Notes: a model not told the origin generated them from the letters alone. DNA of 47,876 bases from Candidatus Roizmanbacteria bacterium RIFOXYC1_FULL_41_16 (GCA_001788295.1 MGBO01000007.1:78263-126138); one strand, 5' to 3'. Positions 1-7,860 are shown, numbered from the stretch's first letter. Translations and numbers: made by a program.

Positions 1-393
1 TTTATGATCACTGACTTTATCAACGGTTCGGACTTTTTGAGCACCGAACAGATTCGGGAAATTGTCGGGTCCAAAGAAATCGAGATCGGCGCCCATACCG
101 TCCATCATGTTTCCCTTGCCTATGAATCAGCCCAAACGCTTAAATTCCAAGTTGAGCAAAGCAAAAAGACTTTGGAAAAAGATTTTGGTCTTGAGGTTGT
201 CTCCTTTGCTTATCCCAATGGCGCTTTGGATTTGGCCGCCATGCAGGCAGTCGAGGACGCTGGCTATTGGACCGCCGTGTCAACCGTTCTTGGCACCAAT
301 GTGAACAAAGGAAACCGCTTTGCTCTTTATCGTCTTCGGCCCGGTCGACTGATTGGGGAGAATTTGCTCGAACGCCTAAGGGAAGTTAATTGA
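1..393 (+). CDS. Polysaccharide deacetylase family protein, C-terminal part (5' end outside window)
   Basis: The frame is open from base 1, so this is the C-terminal ~130 residues of a longer protein. The segment EIGAHTVHH is the NodB-type motif with metal-binding histidines, and FAYPNG is the usual conserved strand after it. The family removes N- or O-acetyl groups from cell-wall or capsular polysaccharides using a divalent metal. The catalytic Asp-Asp motif near the N-terminus lies outside the window and cannot be checked. An in-frame ATG at base 4 is unlikely to be the real start because it would leave only half a domain. The family assignment is fairly sure; the substrate is unknown. Confidence 0.8.
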   Translation, partial: FMITDFINGSDFLSTEQIREIVGSKEIEIGAHTVHHVSLAYESAQTLKFQVEQSKKTLEKDFGLEVVSFAYPNGALDLAAMQAVEDAGYWTAVSTVLGTNVNKGNRFALYRLRPGRLIGENLLERLREVN

Positions 394-455
394 TTATAAA
401 TTACTTAAATTCTATTAAATTTGTATACTGAAATCATTACTAATTAATTTTTATT

Positions 456-995
456 ATGGAAAATCAAGTTGAAAGCCCAAACAAAACTTATAAAACCTTG
501 TTTTACGTGTTAATCACGATTTTACTAATGGTTGGTTCTTTTGCCATTGGAATGTTGTGCCAGAAGACTTTAAGTCCGAAAAAAGCCGACGATAAGATTA
601 AAACCGAAGTTAAAGCTGGGCCAAGTGTTAAACCAAGTGTCACGACCAAAGTCGAAACTACTCCAAAAGTTGAACCGACAACTTCGGGCTTGTCGGCTCA
701 AGAAGAAGAACTGCCGGCAATCAGAGCGGCAATGGCGGCTAAATACAATAAACAAACCAGTGAGGTCGATCTCACTATTTCCAAGTTCGAACCCGGTTTT
801 GCCCAAGGCGGCGTGCAGTTTAGCGGTGAAATGGGTGGCGGCTGGTTTTTGGCAGCCGAAGTTGGTGGTCAGTGGGTCATTGTGGACGACGGCAACGGCA
901 CTATTTCCTGTGACATAATCGCACCCTATAATTTCCCGACGACCATTGTTTCAGAATGCTGGGACGAGACCAGTCAGGATATTATCTATCGTTAA
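456..995 (+). CDS. Membrane-anchored small extracytoplasmic protein, unknown function
   Basis: 179 residues. One hydrophobic segment at about residues 15-35 is followed by a Lys/Thr/Pro-rich linker (about 40-85) and a compact C-terminal domain of about 95 residues. The domain is rich in Gly and Trp (GGGWFLAA, WVIVDDGNG) and has two cysteines (ISCD and SECW) that could form a disulfide outside the cell. The layout fits a protein tethered to the membrane with its globular part outside. I recall similar small proteins in other CPR genomes but cannot name a function. A possible promoter lies at 390-418 (TTGATT, 17 nt, TATTAA). Confidence 0.65.
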   Translation: MENQVESPNKTYKTLFYVLITILLMVGSFAIGMLCQKTLSPKKADDKIKTEVKAGPSVKPSVTTKVETTPKVEPTTSGLSAQEEELPAIRAAMAAKYNKQTSEVDLTISKFEPGFAQGGVQFSGEMGGGWFLAAEVGGQWVIVDDGNGTISCDIIAPYNFPTTIVSECWDETSQDIIYR

Positions 996-1055
996 ACTAA
1001 GTGCTCGTTTTTGAAAAAATTCGAACGCATTTCAAACAAAATTGTTAAAGTGTTA

Positions 1056-1151
1056 GCTCGCCTCGCTCTGCTCGCCTCGTTACTCCAACGCGTCGCCCCC
1101 ACCCGCCGCGTTTCCGAAAAAGTCGGTTCGAAATCCGCCTGTTAAGGCGGA
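1056..1151. repeat. GC-rich non-coding patch with direct repeat and short palindrome
   Basis: The gap between 995 and 1291 holds no credible gene. Inside it, 1056-1065 and 1070-1079 are identical copies of GCTCGCCTCG, followed by a C/G-rich run. A perfect inverted repeat TCCGCCT/AGGCGGA (1134-1140 and 1145-1151) closes the patch. The surroundings are AT-rich, so the composition jump is visible by eye. A similar TCCGCC/GGCGGA hairpin occurs at 12013-12028. No T-run follows the hairpin on the plus strand, so it is not a normal intrinsic terminator. It may be a dispersed intergenic repeat. Confidence 0.5.
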
Positions 1152-1290
1152 AAAAGAAAATGTGCAATTTTTTTAATGTTCTAGTTCTCTGTTTAACAAC
1201 TTAAATGGCCACTAAAAAAGCAATCGATTAAGTTGAAAGCAAATAAAGTATGGCAGAACTACCAGGTTATAAAAGTGATAAAATCACAAT

Positions 1291-1660
1291 ATGAATAATA
1301 ACGAGTATTTGAATGAAATTACTGGACCTAATTTAGTTACGCTCAATTTCCCACCGGCACGCAATAAATATAAAAATATGGTAGCTACTGCACTTTCTGC
1401 CATTCAAGTAGGCGACATTCGCTTTTTCCCTGTGGACCAACTTGTTTTTGGCAAAAATCAATCTTTTAGCGGAAAGTGGTCGGCTAGATTTAAATAGATG
1501 GCATGTCATTTCTACAGGAGAAGGTTCTGTTGTCGTTAGTCAGGAATTTTTAGATATACAAAATAATTTCTCTCAACTTGAAATTAATTCGTCAATTTCA
1601 TGGGATAGCGAAAAATGTTTAAATTTATTGAAAAAATATTTGCATTCTTTTATATTCTAA
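1291..1660 (+). pseudogene. Frameshifted small gene, unknown function
   Basis: Two overlapping frames read as one protein: 1291-1497 gives an N-terminal part ending around VDQLVFGKN, and the next frame from about 1442 continues with LDLNRWHVISTGEG and ends at 1660. One base gained or lost between about 1440 and 1497 would join them into about 120 residues. I do not recognise the family. It could be a decayed gene or a sequencing error. Between 1661 and 1867 only a 28-codon ORF (1719-1805) is present and it is probably noise. Confidence 0.35.
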
Positions 1661-1672
1661 CAATTTAGCTCT

Positions 1673-1709
1673 TGATAACCGAAACAAATTAGACGTTATA
1701 AAAAAATAA
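1673..1709 (+). repeat. Imperfect direct repeat, left copy
   Basis: About 37 nt beginning TGATAACCGAAACAAAT. It matches 2372-2408 at roughly 80% of positions in the same orientation. The two copies lie either side of the VOC gene on the opposite strand. This may mark a small inserted cassette or be chance similarity in AT-rich DNA. Confidence 0.3.
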
Positions 1710-1867
1710 AATTACAAAATGACTAATTATTTACAAATAATAAATTTACTCGCTAATGAATTACTCATAGATTTTAACAAAAGACTAGAACTCTATTTAT
1801 TATGAAGACTATTAAGGTTTGATTACTAAGATGATTCAGGAATCAAGATTGAGCTAAGGTAAAAAAA

Positions 1868-2278
1868 TTACTTTTTTCCAATTCCCTGAGAAAATCTGAG
1901 TAAATATCCACTTGGATCCATAACAAGAATTTCTCGACATCCGTGTAAGGTTTTTTTTACTTTATAATAACTGTCTTTTATCCCTTTTTTCAATGGATAG
2001 TTATTTTGTGCAAGAGTATCAATTATTTTTTGAACATTATCTGTCTCTATTTGAAAGTTAATCCCCCTTCCATAAGGATATTCGGGTTTACCATTATGCC
2101 ATTCTTCATCATTGTCGTCTTGTTGGATCATTAATTGACTACCTTGATAAGATAGAAAGGCAAATAATGGATCTTTTCTTTCATACTCGAGTTTAAAACC
2201 TGGTATATTTGTATAAAAATACAGACTCTTATGAAAGTCGATAACGTAAAGCTCCGGAAGAATATTATTAAATCTCAT
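1868..2278 (-). CDS. VOC superfamily (glyoxalase/bleomycin-resistance-like) protein
   Basis: 136 residues, the usual size for a single-subunit VOC protein with two beta-alpha-beta-beta-beta modules. The N-terminal module has the typical pattern of a short strand followed by SLYFYTNIPGFKLEYE. The second module includes GINFQIETDNVQKIIDTL and ends in ILVMDPSGYLLRFSQ, the hallmark 'DPdGn..e' strand. VOC proteins bind metals or drugs or catalyse isomerisations; the bleomycin-resistance-like subgroup is the nearest match. A specific substrate cannot be read from the sequence. The gene stands alone on the minus strand in an AT-rich stretch, which suggests acquisition. The upstream 2279-2454 region holds only AT-rich promoter-like sequence and a repeat. 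Confidence 0.8.
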   Translation of the reverse strand: MRFNNILPELYVIDFHKSLYFYTNIPGFKLEYERKDPLFAFLSYQGSQLMIQQDDNDEEWHNGKPEYPYGRGINFQIETDNVQKIIDTLAQNNYPLKKGIKDSYYKVKKTLHGCREILVMDPSGYLLRFSQGIGKK

Positions 2279-2371
2279 TTAATTAATTCTAATAATTAAT
2301 AATATAGAATTTTATAATTGCAATTCAATACTCCAAGATACGGAGCATGTAGGTCTGGAACCCCAACGTCC

Positions 2372-2408
2372 TGATAACTGAGACAAATGAAACGATATAA
2401 AAAGTTAA
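2372..2408 (+). repeat. Imperfect direct repeat, right copy
   Basis: Begins TGATAACTGAGACAAAT and aligns with 1673-1709 with about 8 differences over 37 nt, same orientation. It lies between the start of the VOC gene and the glycosyltransferase. Confidence 0.3.
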
Positions 2409-2454
2409 ACAAAGTTCTTTTTTTATTTAGATCAATTGTTATTATAGGATATTT

Positions 2455-4074
2455 ATGCTATGCTATATAGACTTTTATAGTGGTCAAGATATGTTAATGC
2501 AAACAAAGCCAAACAAAACGCCCTATAGTCCCTATCTTTATACCACTACCAACCAATTTCATATAAAAACTCTGTATTTTTTTCGCATTCTTACTTGGCT
2601 CATGGTGGTTGCGGGATATGCGATGTTTTTTAGTCATTATCCACTGTATTGGCTGTTATTTGCCCCTATTATTATCTTTTTTACAATCTATTATATTTTA
2701 AGTTATGCTATTAACCTTTTTTACCAAAAGTTTGATGTTAAACAACATAATAAAGTAAAACGACAATTTTGGAAAAAATTAGGCATTCAACCTTCAATAG
2801 ATATATATTTACCCGTATGTGGCGAGAGCATTAGCATGATAAAAAAAACTTTTATAGCCGCCAAGGCCATTAATTACAAAAATAAACAAATATATATTCT
2901 TGATGATAAAGGAAACGTTGACGTTAAAGCGCTTGCTAATAGGCTTAAAATAAATTATTTATCGCGTCCGAATAAAGGAGAAATGAAAAAAGCAGGTAAT
3001 TTAAAATATGCTTTTGCACATACACACGGAGACTTTTTTGTGGTATTTGATGCTGATTTTGTCGCCCACTCTGATTTTATTACCGAGCTACTGCCATACA
3101 TGAGTGATGAAAAAATTGGTATCGTACAAACTCCGCAACATTTTCTAGCTACTAACGAATTACACACTAAAAGCCCGCTTGAGTTTGGCGCCGCAGGTGT
3201 ACAGGAAGATTTTTATCGAGTAATCCAGGTGGCGCGAAATCGATTTGGTAGTTCAATCTGTGTGGGAACAAACGCTATTTATCGCCGCTTGGCTATAGCA
3301 AAAATAGGTGGGCCGTATCAAATTGAACATAGTGAGGATGTTCATACAGGCTTTGCTCTAATAGAAAATGGCTATGCGATTAAATATATCCCTCTCATTT
3401 TCGCTTATGGTATTTGCCCCAACAACTTGCTTTCATATTTTCACCAGCAGCACCGATGGTGTAGTGGCACAATGAGTTTATTTCTGTCTGGCAAACTATT
3501 TTCATACAAACTCACCCTCGCTCAAAAACTATGCTACATAACTGGACTCCTATACTATATCAGTCATCCACTAGGACTTATTATGTCGTTCCAAATTTTC
3601 ACAGTGGTATTGTTTCATCCTGAATGGCTGATATTTGCTCACCTTTTACCTTTTGTTCCATTTTTAGTGTACACACGACTTGTCCTACCTCTCACCAAAC
3701 TCACGCGACCCAAAGTTGGAAGTTATCTAGCATATGCTGCTGTAACATATAACTATACTTATGCTGTATTTTCGAACATATTTGGTATTAAGCTGAGCTG
3801 GGTACCAACAAACGGAACTAATTTGAATGTATCTCAAGACTTTCTGAGGCTCGTCTTATTAAATAAAATATATTTGTTGACGTATACAGTGCTCGTCGTA
3901 TTGATACTTGCCGTAACCTTGTATCGTTCTATGTATCAGGCATTGAGTATCACACCGTTTAATATAATCTTGTACATATGCATATTTGCATGGGTAGGAT
4001 ATAATATATTTCTTCATACAATTTTTTACCGTCATGCATTGAAATTTGTAACCTTGAAGTCGAATAACCTGTAA
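2455..4074 (+). CDS. Membrane glycosyltransferase family 2, cellulose-synthase-like
   Basis: 539 residues. Two N-terminal membrane segments (about 42-62 and 64-88) precede a GT2 catalytic domain with all processive-type signatures: Asp150-Asp151, DAD at 199-201, SED at 293-295 (catalytic base) and QQHRW at 331-335. Several hydrophobic segments follow (about 355-540). The arrangement matches BcsA/hyaluronan-synthase-like enzymes that polymerise a sugar from a UDP-sugar and extrude it through the membrane. No PilZ domain or BcsB partner is visible. An extended -10 (TG-T-TATTAT, 2437-2445) ends 9 nt before the ATG. An alternative start is the Met at 2491. The AT-rich codon use resembles the neighbouring accessory genes, not the ribosomal region. 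Confidence 0.85.
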   Translation: MLCYIDFYSGQDMLMQTKPNKTPYSPYLYTTTNQFHIKTLYFFRILTWLMVVAGYAMFFSHYPLYWLLFAPIIIFFTIYYILSYAINLFYQKFDVKQHNKVKRQFWKKLGIQPSIDIYLPVCGESISMIKKTFIAAKAINYKNKQIYILDDKGNVDVKALANRLKINYLSRPNKGEMKKAGNLKYAFAHTHGDFFVVFDADFVAHSDFITELLPYMSDEKIGIVQTPQHFLATNELHTKSPLEFGAAGVQEDFYRVIQVARNRFGSSICVGTNAIYRRLAIAKIGGPYQIEHSEDVHTGFALIENGYAIKYIPLIFAYGICPNNLLSYFHQQHRWCSGTMSLFLSGKLFSYKLTLAQKLCYITGLLYYISHPLGLIMSFQIFTVVLFHPEWLIFAHLLPFVPFLVYTRLVLPLTKLTRPKVGSYLAYAAVTYNYTYAVFSNIFGIKLSWVPTNGTNLNVSQDFLRLVLLNKIYLLTYTVLVVLILAVTLYRSMYQALSITPFNIILYICIFAWVGYNIFLHTIFYRHALKFVTLKSNNL

Positions 4075-4123
4075 AAAATAGATATTGGTATGTTTTATCA
4101 AAACACGCTGAAAAATCTACTGC

Positions 4124-4586
4124 TGACCGGTACCCTGCATACTAGATATAGTTTTCTAAGAAAATATTAGCAGTTTATCTCTAAAACTATGACTTGTATC
4201 TCAAAAGAGATTAAAGATGGGGTTTTAATTAAAGTAAAAACTGGTAAGAAGGTAATAACTCTTTCCAAACAATATTGGATCAGTGAGAAAATTATACATA
4301 ACTGGCTAAAATTAGGGACGGAAGACAGGATATCAATGAGTAAGAAAGCTTCTCCTTGGGAAAATGCTTATCAAGAGAGTTTTTACTACAACTTTAGAAC
4401 TGACTTAGGATTGGAATTTGACCGCTTTATTGGAGTTGGAGAACTTGTCGAAGCTATTTCCCAAACAATTCATTACTACAACCAACAAAGAATCCACACT
4501 TCTCTCAAGATGTCACCTGCTAAATACAGACTTTATCAGGAGCAAAAAGTCTTAGAAAAAGTTGTCGAAAAAATGGGTACTTGACA
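4124..4586 (+). mobile_element. Remnant of an IS3-family-like insertion sequence
   Basis: The 131-codon transposase remnant is bounded by a candidate pair of inverted ends: TGACCGGTACCC at 4124-4135 and GGGTACTTGACA at 4575-4586, matching at 9 of 12 positions when one is reverse-complemented. The element is about 460 bp, far below the 1.2-1.5 kb of a full IS3 element, so it is an internal deletion derivative. No clear target-site duplication is seen. The exact ends are tentative. Confidence 0.45.
4189..4584 (+). pseudogene. IS3-type transposase remnant: OrfA helix-turn-helix joined to the end of the OrfB integrase core
   Basis: The frame is open for 131 codons but is a composite. Residues 1-45 (GKKVITLSKQYWISEKIIHNW) look like the helix-turn-helix of an IS3 OrfA. 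From about residue 49 the protein jumps to the last part of a DDE integrase core: SMSKKASPWENAYQESFY, where the Glu is the third catalytic acid, then HYYNQQRIHTSL and SPAKYR. The two catalytic Asp residues and the intervening ~150 residues are missing, so it cannot transpose DNA. It could still bind IS ends. A deletion that happened to keep the frame is the simplest explanation. Confidence 0.75.
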
Positions 4587-4672
4587 CTAACGGAAATAAC
4601 GATAAGGGAAATAATATAAATAACGTTAAGAACGTTGAAGAATTATCTAAATTTGTATAATCATTCGAATAG

Positions 4673-5332
4673 TTAAGATATAGTTGGTGCCAATGTTTTG
4701 ATACTGTTGTCGGGATAAAATAATTTAGCCCTTTCCCCTATAACAATTAAATTATCCTTACATCGTATAACTCCTCCTGTTTCTGGAATAGCTAAAATAG
4801 GTGATTCTATAGTTGGACTGAGATCCATTATGAGTTGATTTTCTTCTGATAATCCTTTGTAATGGCAAAAAACAGAGAGTCCGTCAAGGAAGTTTAGTCC
4901 ATCATAAGACAATCTTGCGTTATTTCTAACTTCGGGTGCCGTACGTAAATCTTTTCCTAATATAATTGCACCAGCGCTACCTCCATATATTAGCCCACCC
5001 TCTCTAATATATCTGCTGATAAGCGACGTAAAACCTGTTTCTAAGAAATGATCCATTAATCTATTCGTATTTCCTCCTCCAATATATATACCTCCAATAG
5101 CTTGTAAATCTTGCATGGTAATCTTATTTAAATCTGTCCACATATTAACATTTGATCTTCCATTTACTACTCTATTAAACCATGTAAAACATTCACTATA
5201 AGGACGTGAAGTCATAGCGATTGGAATATAAGCAAGATTTCCTTTTAAATATTTAAAAAATTCATCATCAAAAGATGCGGATAAAGTTTCGTTACCTCCA
5301 CCACCAAGAAATATTTTAGTTTGTCTTTCCAT
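4673..5332 (-). CDS. Peptidase S51 (dipeptidase E/cyanophycinase-like) family protein
   Basis: 219 residues, close to the ~230 of PepE. The fold is the class I glutamine-amidotransferase-like one with a Ser nucleophile: YIGGGNT at 83-89, nucleophile elbow GGSAGA with Ser119, and a histidine at 157 in FCHY at the position expected for the catalytic His. Family members cleave dipeptides with N-terminal Asp or degrade cyanophycin; some act on other peptides. The gene is third in a minus-strand operon, and its start lies 17 nt inside the end of the AlaRS-like gene, so the two are translationally linked. In this context it may hydrolyse or detoxify an aminoacyl or dipeptide-like product of its neighbours; that is inference. 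Confidence 0.8.
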   Translation of the reverse strand: MERQTKIFLGGGGNETLSASFDDEFFKYLKGNLAYIPIAMTSRPYSECFTWFNRVVNGRSNVNMWTDLNKITMQDLQAIGGIYIGGGNTNRLMDHFLETGFTSLISRYIREGGLIYGGSAGAIILGKDLRTAPEVRNNARLSYDGLNFLDGLSVFCHYKGLSEENQLIMDLSPTIESPILAIPETGGVIRCKDNLIVIGERAKLFYPDNSIKTLAPTIS

Positions 5333-6572
5333 GTTGATTTTTCATAAATTGAATCAAATCATCATCTAATATACCGTGCATTTGAGCATAAATAAGAGTT
5401 GTTTCAATAGGTTGTTTAATATTCAATGCATCAGGTAAATTAAACTGTTTTTTTAAAGCTAAATTAAGCCTTTTATTACGTTCTATACTTATAACTTGGG
5501 TAGTTGTTATTAAATCTAATGGAAATGATTGAAAATGACTCCACCATTCATAGTAATAATTCACCAATTCATCTTTGAAGGGTTGAGAAAAACTAAATGC
5601 AGTGTCAGCCAAATTCTTATATTTCGATCCTACATCCCTATGACCACTTTCTACTCCTGAAGCAGATAATAGCACCAGGGTACGATATGCATCTAACTGT
5701 TCAATCTGATCATTACTGACTTCAATTAATGGGTTAAAAACTCCAAAATATAACCTATTTTTTCTCGCCGCCCATGTTAGTCGTTCTAACCCAAAAGTAA
5801 TATCACTCATGGTCGCTGATGTTTGTGATTTAATTAAGGGAATGTTGATAAAAAAATTACTAACTCCTAGCTCCAAACCTTTATAAAATACCTTAATTAC
5901 ATCAGTATTAAATTCACCATTTCCCCAATTTGGACGATTTTCAATATGACGTAACGTTAAATCACCTGCAAATAAACCCACTTCTGATAATATTTCTATC
6001 CAATGTTCAAAATGAGACATATGATTTTCTAATGTAGCGTTAAATTGCTCCGTAGCTAATAGAGTAAATGATGTTGAAAATCCTTCTTTTTTTCCAACGA
6101 TTTTACGACCTTGCAATCTAATAACAGGTTGAATTGTATAAATAGGTAAACCTTGCAAAGGAGCCTCGATTTCTTCATGGATAAATGGATCAAATAATTG
6201 ACCAGCAGTACCGGTAAAGACTGTCGTACTATTGTCTCTTACTATGGGTAAAGGTTGACAATATTGAAAATCTGGATCTACAACTTCGTGAAATTTGTCT
6301 GCAATATCAAAAATAGATGGTGGATTTTTTCTTTTTTCTCCAATAAACTCATATCCATTACATTTTTCATCACCACAAATTGCTTTTTGACCCTTAGTTA
6401 AAAATAAAGTATGACAGCACTCACAGCTTGCCGAATGCCATCCTTTACTCGACAAATACTCCGAAACCACTGAATGAACTTGTGCTACACGCTGTTCACC
6501 TATGCCATTGATTTTTCTTTCATTGAAACCAGAACTATCAAAAGAAATTTTACCCTGCAATGATTCACTCAT
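5316..6572 (-). CDS. Free-standing archaeal-type alanyl-tRNA-synthetase-like catalytic domain
   Basis: 418 residues. The N-terminal part carries a zinc-ribbon pattern (Cys50, Cys53, Cys66, Cys71) followed by YEFIG, as at the start of archaeal AlaRS. QPVIRL (148-153) corresponds to the archaeal motif-2 region, NWGNG (215-219) and KGLELG (231-236) to the Gly-rich amino acid pocket, and GLERLTW (261-267) to class II motif 3. It ends soon after the aminoacylation domain, so the editing and C-Ala domains of a ~900-residue AlaRS are absent. It most likely makes an aminoacyl-adenylate; whether a tRNA is the acceptor is doubtful. It starts 3 nt after the AdoMet synthetase stop. The family assignment is by motif; the function in this setting is unknown. 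Confidence 0.7.
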   Translation of the reverse strand: MSESLQGKISFDSSGFNERKINGIGEQRVAQVHSVVSEYLSSKGWHSASCECCHTLFLTKGQKAICGDEKCNGYEFIGEKRKNPPSIFDIADKFHEVVDPDFQYCQPLPIVRDNSTTVFTGTAGQLFDPFIHEEIEAPLQGLPIYTIQPVIRLQGRKIVGKKEGFSTSFTLLATEQFNATLENHMSHFEHWIEILSEVGLFAGDLTLRHIENRPNWGNGEFNTDVIKVFYKGLELGVSNFFINIPLIKSQTSATMSDITFGLERLTWAARKNRLYFGVFNPLIEVSNDQIEQLDAYRTLVLLSASGVESGHRDVGSKYKNLADTAFSFSQPFKDELVNYYYEWWSHFQSFPLDLITTTQVISIERNKRLNLALKKQFNLPDALNIKQPIETTLIYAQMHGILDDDLIQFMKNQHGKTN

Positions 6573-6575
6573 ATA

Positions 6576-7805
6576 TTAATAAAGCCTGATTTTGTTTTGT
6601 AACAGTTCTTTTGTAATGTCAGGGATTGAATCTAATTCATGTTTCACAAGTTTTATTAGTTGTTTTAGATCTAGATTATTCGAGTCTAAACAAACAATTG
6701 TTTTCCAAGGACGGATTAAATCTGAACCACTTTGGCTTACTAGAAAAACCATTACGGGTTGACCTGTTTTATTAAATAAAGCATTAGCAATTTTATAAGC
6801 TGCAATATTGTATAGTTTTCCAACGTGGTATACTGGATTTTTACCACAAGCTCCTTCCATACTCATAGGTTGAAGCATAGGAATTAAACCATGTATCCGA
6901 TTTCCTCTTCCAACCAATCCTTCATCTCCGCTCTCAATAGATGAACCCGTTGCTGTCAAATATAATTCACCGGTATCATATTGATCTCTTGTATTAATAT
7001 TTAGATTAATTTCGCTTTTAGGAAAATTGTTCCTAATAATTTTAAACACTTCTTCACGAGAATTATCAATATTTTGCTTGTATTCTTGTAAAGAATATAC
7101 ATAATTGGCTATTTGGGGAAGACAGAAAGTAATGTCGATTTTTTTCAATATTCTTGATGCCATTATTTTAATATCTGATCCACACCATGGATGGTGCTTC
7201 TGATATTTTTTAGAATTTAACAAGCCCTCTATACTTAATACGGTTTTTTCTAATGTCGTTAATGGAGCGTAACTGCAACCTAAAGAAGTATCGTTAGAAA
7301 ATAATGATTTTAGTTCGGGAAGATCGTCAAGATCTCTTGGTTCAAACCAGAATTTCCTTTTTCCTTTCTCTGACTCTTTCTCCTCTGTTTTCCCAGGGCT
7401 ACTGGCGTTACTTAAGTTGAAATGTATTTTAAGATCTGTTTTTTTGACTAAATCAAAAAAATGTTCTTTAAAAAAAGCATAAACAGTATCGGTTATCAAA
7501 TCCATGTAGGGAATACTAGTATCCCCAAAAGAAGTAGATACGCGACCATTTATAAGAACTCGAATGGGGCTAGTAAGATATCCTTTTCCAAAACTAACAA
7601 ATGCTTTTCCTCCCAATAAGCCTACTTTGTCAAAGTTGTGATGAAGAATTGCTCCATGATGAGATAGGGTATAATTTGAATATGATCGAGATAGAGATTC
7701 GGCTAAAGCGTCGGCGAGAGTATCTGGGTGCCCAATTCCTTTTCTTTCAATTAATTCAAAATCTCTTTGAATTACTGGATTAGGAAAAAAATTAATAGAA
7801 CTCAT
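6576..7805 (-). CDS. Archaeal-type S-adenosylmethionine synthetase
   Basis: 409 residues, the typical length of the archaeal MAT family (about 400) and unlike bacterial MetK (~385 residues, different motifs). Signatures: ERKGIGHPD at 20-28 and the long conserved block starting GDEGLVGRGNRIHG at 293, then PMLQPMSMEGACGKNP. The enzyme joins methionine and ATP to make AdoMet. It is the first gene of an operon with the AlaRS-like and S51-like genes, with a strong promoter at 7832-7860 and a palindrome over the leader. An archaeal-type enzyme inside an AT-rich accessory region suggests horizontal transfer and a dedicated pathway rather than housekeeping AdoMet supply. Confidence 0.9.
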   Translation of the reverse strand: MSSINFFPNPVIQRDFELIERKGIGHPDTLADALAESLSRSYSNYTLSHHGAILHHNFDKVGLLGGKAFVSFGKGYLTSPIRVLINGRVSTSFGDTSIPYMDLITDTVYAFFKEHFFDLVKKTDLKIHFNLSNASSPGKTEEKESEKGKRKFWFEPRDLDDLPELKSLFSNDTSLGCSYAPLTTLEKTVLSIEGLLNSKKYQKHHPWCGSDIKIMASRILKKIDITFCLPQIANYVYSLQEYKQNIDNSREEVFKIIRNNFPKSEINLNINTRDQYDTGELYLTATGSSIESGDEGLVGRGNRIHGLIPMLQPMSMEGACGKNPVYHVGKLYNIAAYKIANALFNKTGQPVMVFLVSQSGSDLIRPWKTIVCLDSNNLDLKQLIKLVKHELDSIPDITKELLQNKIRLY

Positions 7806-7824
7806 ATATTTATTAATAAATATA
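7805..7824. promoter_or_regulatory. 20-bp perfect palindrome in the leader of the AdoMet synthetase operon
   Basis: The two halves meet between 7814 and 7815 and pair without mismatch over 10 bp each (plus-strand left half TATATTTATT). It fills the space between the predicted transcription start (about 7825) and the start codon (7803-7805). It could be an operator for a dimeric repressor or a short 5' RNA hairpin hiding the start. It is pure A/T, so chance symmetry is possible. Confidence 0.45.
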
Positions 7825-7831
7825 AGTCTAA

Positions 7832-7860
7832 ATTATATCATCTTGAGGCGACAAATTCAA
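7832..7860 (-). promoter_or_regulatory. Sigma70-type promoter of the AdoMet synthetase operon
   Basis: On the minus strand: -35 TTGAAT (7855-7860), 17-nt spacer, -10 TATAAT (7832-7837) preceded by an extended TGA. Expected transcription start near 7825, about 20 nt before the ATG. Confidence 0.7.

Noticed and set aside
1110-1150. Possible tRNA T-arm (GGTTCGAAATCC) in the GC-rich patch
   Set aside because: The flanking bases do not form a 5-bp T stem, and no acceptor, D or anticodon arms can be found around it.
1134-1151. Intrinsic terminator at the TCCGCC/GGCGGA hairpin
   Set aside because: The hairpin is followed by A residues on the plus strand, and the minus strand has no T-run after it.
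1719-1805. 28-codon ORF after the frameshifted gene
   Set aside because: No recognisable sequence, AT-rich, no promoter or ribosome site; likely chance.
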